Source of the DNA: Spirochaetota bacterium
GTDB lineage: Bacteria; Spirochaetota; Spirochaetia; Treponematales; Rectinemataceae
Reading direction: 5' to 3'
Assembly (NCBI GenBank): GCA_023421875.1
Contig: JAEZSM010000007.1
Coordinates: 1 to 23,797, forward strand
DNA length: 23,797 bases
Part shown: in pieces, positions 22,874 through 23,797 of the stretch
Position numbering within the stretch: the first letter of the stretch is position 1
Layout of the letters: each line of letters begins with the position of its first letter
Made by a program: the position numbers and the translations under genes
The notes under the pieces: model-generated
Seen by the model: only the letters and a program-made list of their open reading frames with translations
Databases searched by the model: none
What the model was told of the DNA's origin: nothing

Positions 22874-23464
22874 ATGTCCCCTCTGGTGCTGCTCCTCGGC
22901 CCAATGGCTTCGGGCAAGACATCCCTTTGCTCCCTCCTCTATCGGGCCCTTGCCGAAAGCAGCCTCAAGCCAAGCGCGATACTCCAGGAAAACCGCCGCA
23001 ATTCCGAGGGATACCCAGTGGAACTGAGTCTGATCGAGCTGCCCGGCGGAGAAAAGCGCTTTCTCGGAGCACGGCAAGGCGTTTCAAAGGAGGGAGCCGG
23101 CGCCGCAGATGCCGGCAGCGCAATGAAGCCCTTCGTATTCGAAGCCTCGGCCTTTGCATGGGCTTCAGAAAAAATTGAGCATGCCCTGGCTGAGGGCTGC
23201 CAAGTCCTTATCCTTGACGAGATAGGTCCCTTAGAGATACTGGGGCAAGGCGGTCTCATGCCTGCCCTCGAAAAAGCTGCCGCTGCCGAAACACCTGCCC
23301 TGGTGCTTAGCCTGCGGCCTAGTCTGGAGGAGCAGCTCCGGCGGCGTCTTCCCGATCTTGCGTCCAAAAAAACCCTTCGGATCTTGCTTGATCGTTCCAG
23401 GGATGAAAACGAGACATTTTTCATTGTCCAGAACATAATTCGGCATTGTCAGGATAAAAAATGA
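22874..23464 (+). CDS. P-loop NTPase, THEP1-like
   Basis: A 196-aa nucleoside triphosphatase-like protein. The Walker A motif GPMASGKTS lies at residues 9-17, and a Walker B region, QVLILDEIGPLEI, near 110-121; the DEIGP motif is characteristic of the THEP1 (NTPase_1) family. A variable Gly/Ala-rich stretch, GVSKEGAGAADAGSAM, lies near 69-84. It is predicted to be a soluble cytoplasmic NTP hydrolase or kinase-like protein with no known substrate. There is no Shine-Dalgarno at the ATG. The end overlaps the promoter of the next gene. It is divergent from the structured RNA and nif3. Confidence 0.75.
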   Translation: MSPLVLLLGPMASGKTSLCSLLYRALAESSLKPSAILQENRRNSEGYPVELSLIELPGGEKRFLGARQGVSKEGAGAADAGSAMKPFVFEASAFAWASEKIEHALAEGCQVLILDEIGPLEILGQGGLMPALEKAAAAETPALVLSLRPSLEEQLRRRLPDLASKKTLRILLDRSRDENETFFIVQNIIRHCQDKK

Positions 23465-23474
23465 ACCGTATAGT
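23446..23474 (+). promoter_or_regulatory. Putative promoter of the right-edge gene
   Basis: TTGTCA (23446-23451), 17 nt and TATAGT (23469-23474), each five of six to consensus. The -35 box and most of the spacer lie inside the 3' end of the NTPase gene. The leader is about 47 nt. Confidence 0.7.
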
Positions 23475-23528
23475 ACCAGATGACGGGATAATGAAAAAAC
23501 ACAAGCGCCGCTTATATCGGAGACTCTC

Positions 23529-23797
23529 ATGATCTTGTGGAACGCCGAGCTTACAAAACGCCTGGCCTGTACGGAAAAGGAAAAAACCGCCCTACCCGGG
23601 CTTGTCACCGCTATACTGGACTTGGCGGACAGGCTGAGAGCGGGGGGCATCAAGTCGCTGATCGGCGCGGAACTGGAAAAAGACCAGGACATCCTTGCCT
23701 ACGGACTGCGCATGATCTCCGAGGGCCTTTCGCCGGAGACGCTGGAAGGAATTCTTGCGATCTACCTGGCTACGAGTACGCTGACAGGCTACGAGTT
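23529..23797 (+). CDS. Unknown protein, N-terminal 89 residues (partial, cut by right edge)
   Basis: The frame is open from the ATG at 23529 to the edge. GGAG (23519-23522) 6 nt upstream supports the start. The visible part is soluble and helical. The segment LADRLRAGGIKSLIGAELEK, then DILAYGLRMISEGLSPETLEGIL, resembles in pattern the cytoplasmic segment of MotA-like proteins (ADKARREGLLALE, then a GL--V-DG-DPE--E-IL run). No membrane helix precedes it, so it is not an ordinary MotA. Function is left open until the rest of the gene is seen. Confidence 0.7.
   Translation, partial: MILWNAELTKRLACTEKEKTALPGLVTAILDLADRLRAGGIKSLIGAELEKDQDILAYGLRMISEGLSPETLEGILAIYLATSTLTGYE

Overview
The window is a dense, GC-rich bacterial chromosome segment with about 17 protein genes and no tRNA, rRNA, CRISPR array or transposase that I can see. 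The gene set suggests a free-living or gut-type spirochaete of the Treponema/Spirochaeta kind. The pointers are a DUF4954 protein, a serA-serC-DUF1015 block beside lspA, a divergent EF-G and a long urocanate hydratase. This placement is inference from gene content; no marker gene in the window proves it.

Layout. 1-4094 (minus): purL, cut by the left edge, and purB, both for purine synthesis. 4256-4660 (plus): ssb, whose 3' end overlaps the convergent IclR-family regulator (4618-5412, minus). 5605-7845 (minus): a U32 'peptidase' of the RNA-hydroxylation type, divergent from an EF-G gene (8120-10144, plus). 10181-10765 (minus): an unknown 194-aa protein, divergent from the DUF4954 gene (10957-13236, plus). 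13351-15429 (minus): a lone hutU, divergent from a thioredoxin (15635-15991, plus), which is followed by a malate/lactate dehydrogenase-family gene (16167-17270, plus). 17431-22576 (minus): nif3, lspA, a small membrane protein and DUF1015, then serA-serC behind their own promoter. 22585-22736 (minus): a promoter, a structured RNA and a strong intrinsic terminator. 22874-23464 (plus): a THEP1-like P-loop NTPase. 23529 to the right edge (plus): a partial unknown gene.

How the genes work together. purL and purB serve IMP/AMP synthesis. serA and serC make phosphoserine, and no phosphoserine phosphatase gene is visible, while DUF1015 sits directly upstream. Thioredoxin, lspA, ssb and EF-G are housekeeping. 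The Ldh-type enzyme and hutU are single metabolic genes without pathway partners here.

Regulatory reading. Many sigma70-like promoters can be read by eye. Two kinds of gene start stand out. Some genes (ssb, iclR, fusA, hutU, trx, ldh, serA, serC) have a clear Shine-Dalgarno sequence. Others (purB, U32, the 194-aa gene, DUF4954, the NTPase) have no Shine-Dalgarno and a -10-like hexamer only 5-7 nt before the start codon, which suggests leaderless mRNAs. The most unusual elements are the structured RNA with terminator upstream of nif3, a perfect KdgR-like palindrome in the iclR promoter, and a 17-bp perfect hairpin against the ssb ribosome binding site.
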